A stretch of DNA of 64,000 nt from Variovorax sp. V213 (GTDB taxonomy: Bacteria; Pseudomonadota; Gammaproteobacteria; Burkholderiales; Burkholderiaceae_C), in NCBI RefSeq assembly GCF_041154455.1, contig NZ_AP028664.1:1055001-1119000 (forward strand). Reading direction: 5' to 3'. This document shows positions 63,193 through 64,000 of this stretch, in pieces. Each line of letters begins with the position of its first letter. The stretch's first letter is position 1. The notes beneath the pieces were generated by a model. The model searched no databases. It was not told the origin of the DNA and worked only from the letters and a program-made list of their open reading frames with translations. The position numbers and the translations under genes are program-made.

Positions 63193-64000
63193 CACTTGCG
63201 CAGCACGCCGTTGAGTTCGGCCGCCGGCGGCAGCAGCGCGGCGGTCCACACGGCGTCGGGGCTCACACGCGTCTTGGTGTTGAACGCATCCGACACCTGC
63301 GAGGCCATCAGCGACATGCGGCCTGCGTTCACCGCGCCGAAGCCTTCGCTGCGCGCGTCGGCGCTGTTGATCACGGTGTCGATGGCCAGCTGCAGGCGGC
63401 GGGTCTCGAGCTTGCTGTCGATGATGCCGTCGCGCGCCTTGACCGATTCGATGGCGACCGCCGGGTTGGCGATGACTTCCTTCGCGCCCTTGGCAAAGGC
63501 CGAGAGGAATTTCTTCACCGCCTCGGGGTTCTCCTTGATGAGCTTGGGTGACGCGATGATCACGTTGCCGTAGAGCTTCACGCCGTGGTCGGGGTAGGGC
63601 AGCACGACGATGTCGGCGGCCTTGGCGCCGCGCGCCTCCAGGTTCAGGAGCGAGGTGAAGGTGAAGCCCGTGATCGCATCGATGTCGCCGCGGATCAGCA
63701 TGGTTTCGCGCAGCGTCGGGTCCATGGCGGTCCAGTTCACGGCGCCGATGTTGTTGGCCTTGGCAAAGATCGGGAACGCGCGGCGGCCTGCGTCGAACAC
63801 CGGCGCGCCGAGCTTCTTGCCGGCCAGGTCGGCCGGCTTGGCGATGCCGCTCTTCTTGAGCGCCATGACCGAGGCCGGCGTATTGTTGTAGACCATCATC
63901 ACCGCGACGGGCTTGTTCGGGCTGTCGGGGTTGTTGGCGTGGAATTCCATCAGCGCCGCCAGGTCGGCAAAGCCCATGTCGTAGGCGCCCGAGGCCACGC
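63192..64000 (-). CDS. ABC transporter periplasmic binding protein, C-terminal part (runs off the window)
   Basis: About 268 residues of a periplasmic binding protein are visible; the start lies beyond the window. Features include YDMGFADLAALMEFHANNPDSP, VMMVYNNTPASVMALKKSGIAKPADLAGKKLGAPVFDAGRRAFPIFAKANN and LPYPDHGVKLYGNVIIASPKLI, the NMT1/THI5 or SsuA/TauA-type fold. It is a paralogue of the protein at 53.6-54.7 kb. Its stop overlaps the ATPase start, so the order is binding protein, ATPase, permease, deaminase in one unit. The substrate is likely a nitrogen-containing ring or similar compound. Confidence 0.87.
   Translation of the reverse strand, partial: VASGAYDMGFADLAALMEFHANNPDSPNKPVAVMMVYNNTPASVMALKKSGIAKPADLAGKKLGAPVFDAGRRAFPIFAKANNIGAVNWTAMDPTLRETMLIRGDIDAITGFTFTSLLNLEARGAKAADIVVLPYPDHGVKLYGNVIIASPKLIKENPEAVKKFLSAFAKGAKEVIANPAVAIESVKARDGIIDSKLETRRLQLAIDTVINSADARSEGFGAVNAGRMSLMASQVSDAFNTKTRVSPDAVWTAALLPPAAELNGVLRK

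Noticed and set aside
1..64000. CRISPR array, tRNA or rRNA genes, insertion sequences, prophage genes
   Set aside because: Read for short regular repeats with unique spacers, cloverleaf-type sequences, transposase or integrase motifs and phage structural genes; none was recognised. A dedicated search with tRNA and CRISPR tools would be decisive.

Overview
The window is GC-rich, densely coded DNA, almost certainly from a betaproteobacterium of the family Comamonadaceae and most like Variovorax. The reasons are the codon use, the complete urtABCDE urea transporter, a Bug-type binding protein, many LysR and AraC regulators beside small catabolic operons, and GTG/TTG starts. No rRNA, tRNA, CRISPR array, insertion sequence or phage gene was seen. 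The genus is an inference from gene content, not from a search.

Layout. 0-5.5 kb: end of a CorA/ZntB-type transporter, a PPK2 polyphosphate kinase, a PHB-depolymerase-type esterase, and an AraC regulator divergent from a SnoaL-like protein and a DHA2 exporter. 5.6-11.3 kb: urtABCDE. 11.5-18.6 kb: an MFS exporter, a remnant of a glycerophosphodiesterase gene, a PhoD phosphatase, an aldo/keto reductase, a DedA-rhodanese fusion and a Cache-domain two-component system. 19-24 kb: a LysR regulator divergent from a seven-gene catabolic operon (ketopantoate-reductase-like, VOC, MaoC, class III CoA-transferase, AroE-like, AroQ-like). 24.5-25.5 kb: an isolated patatin in poorly coding flanks. 25.8-32.2 kb: an AraC regulator divergent from an operon for cyclic amide or imide breakdown. 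32.3-38.5 kb: mixed housekeeping and envelope genes (methyltransferase, SDR, serine-hydrolase lipoprotein, PrsW protease, NlpC/P60 lipoprotein). 38.7-46.6 kb: CstA with its small partner, an M20 peptidase, a TonB siderophore receptor with a Sel1-like protein, and small secreted proteins. 46.6-52.2 kb: a LysR regulator divergent from a sulfur operon (thiol dioxygenase, four-domain rhodanese, Bug protein, cystathionine beta-lyase). 52.2-56 kb: ureD, a nucleoside/base deaminase and an ABC binding protein, divergent from a Rieske oxygenase. 56-58.4 kb: dadA and its Lrp regulator, then OsmC. 58.4-61 kb: HxlR regulator and imine-reductase-like enzyme, LpxO, and a small cysteine protein. 61-64 kb: a second deaminase next to a complete NitT/TauT-type ABC importer whose binding protein runs off the window.

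How it fits together. The dominant theme is scavenging of organic nitrogen and sulfur: urea import, amidohydrolase, imidase-like and deaminase enzymes, two related ABC import systems, D-amino-acid oxidation and thiol oxidation. Most catabolic units have a regulator transcribed away from them, and several of the shared intergenic regions hold clear inverted repeats. The most unusual items are the inverted duplication of a promoter-leader cassette between the ABC/deaminase/ureD operon and the Rieske gene, an orphan ureD with no urease subunits in the window, the uncharacterised operon with divergent AroE and AroQ paralogues, and a rhodanese with one catalytic cysteine in four domains.
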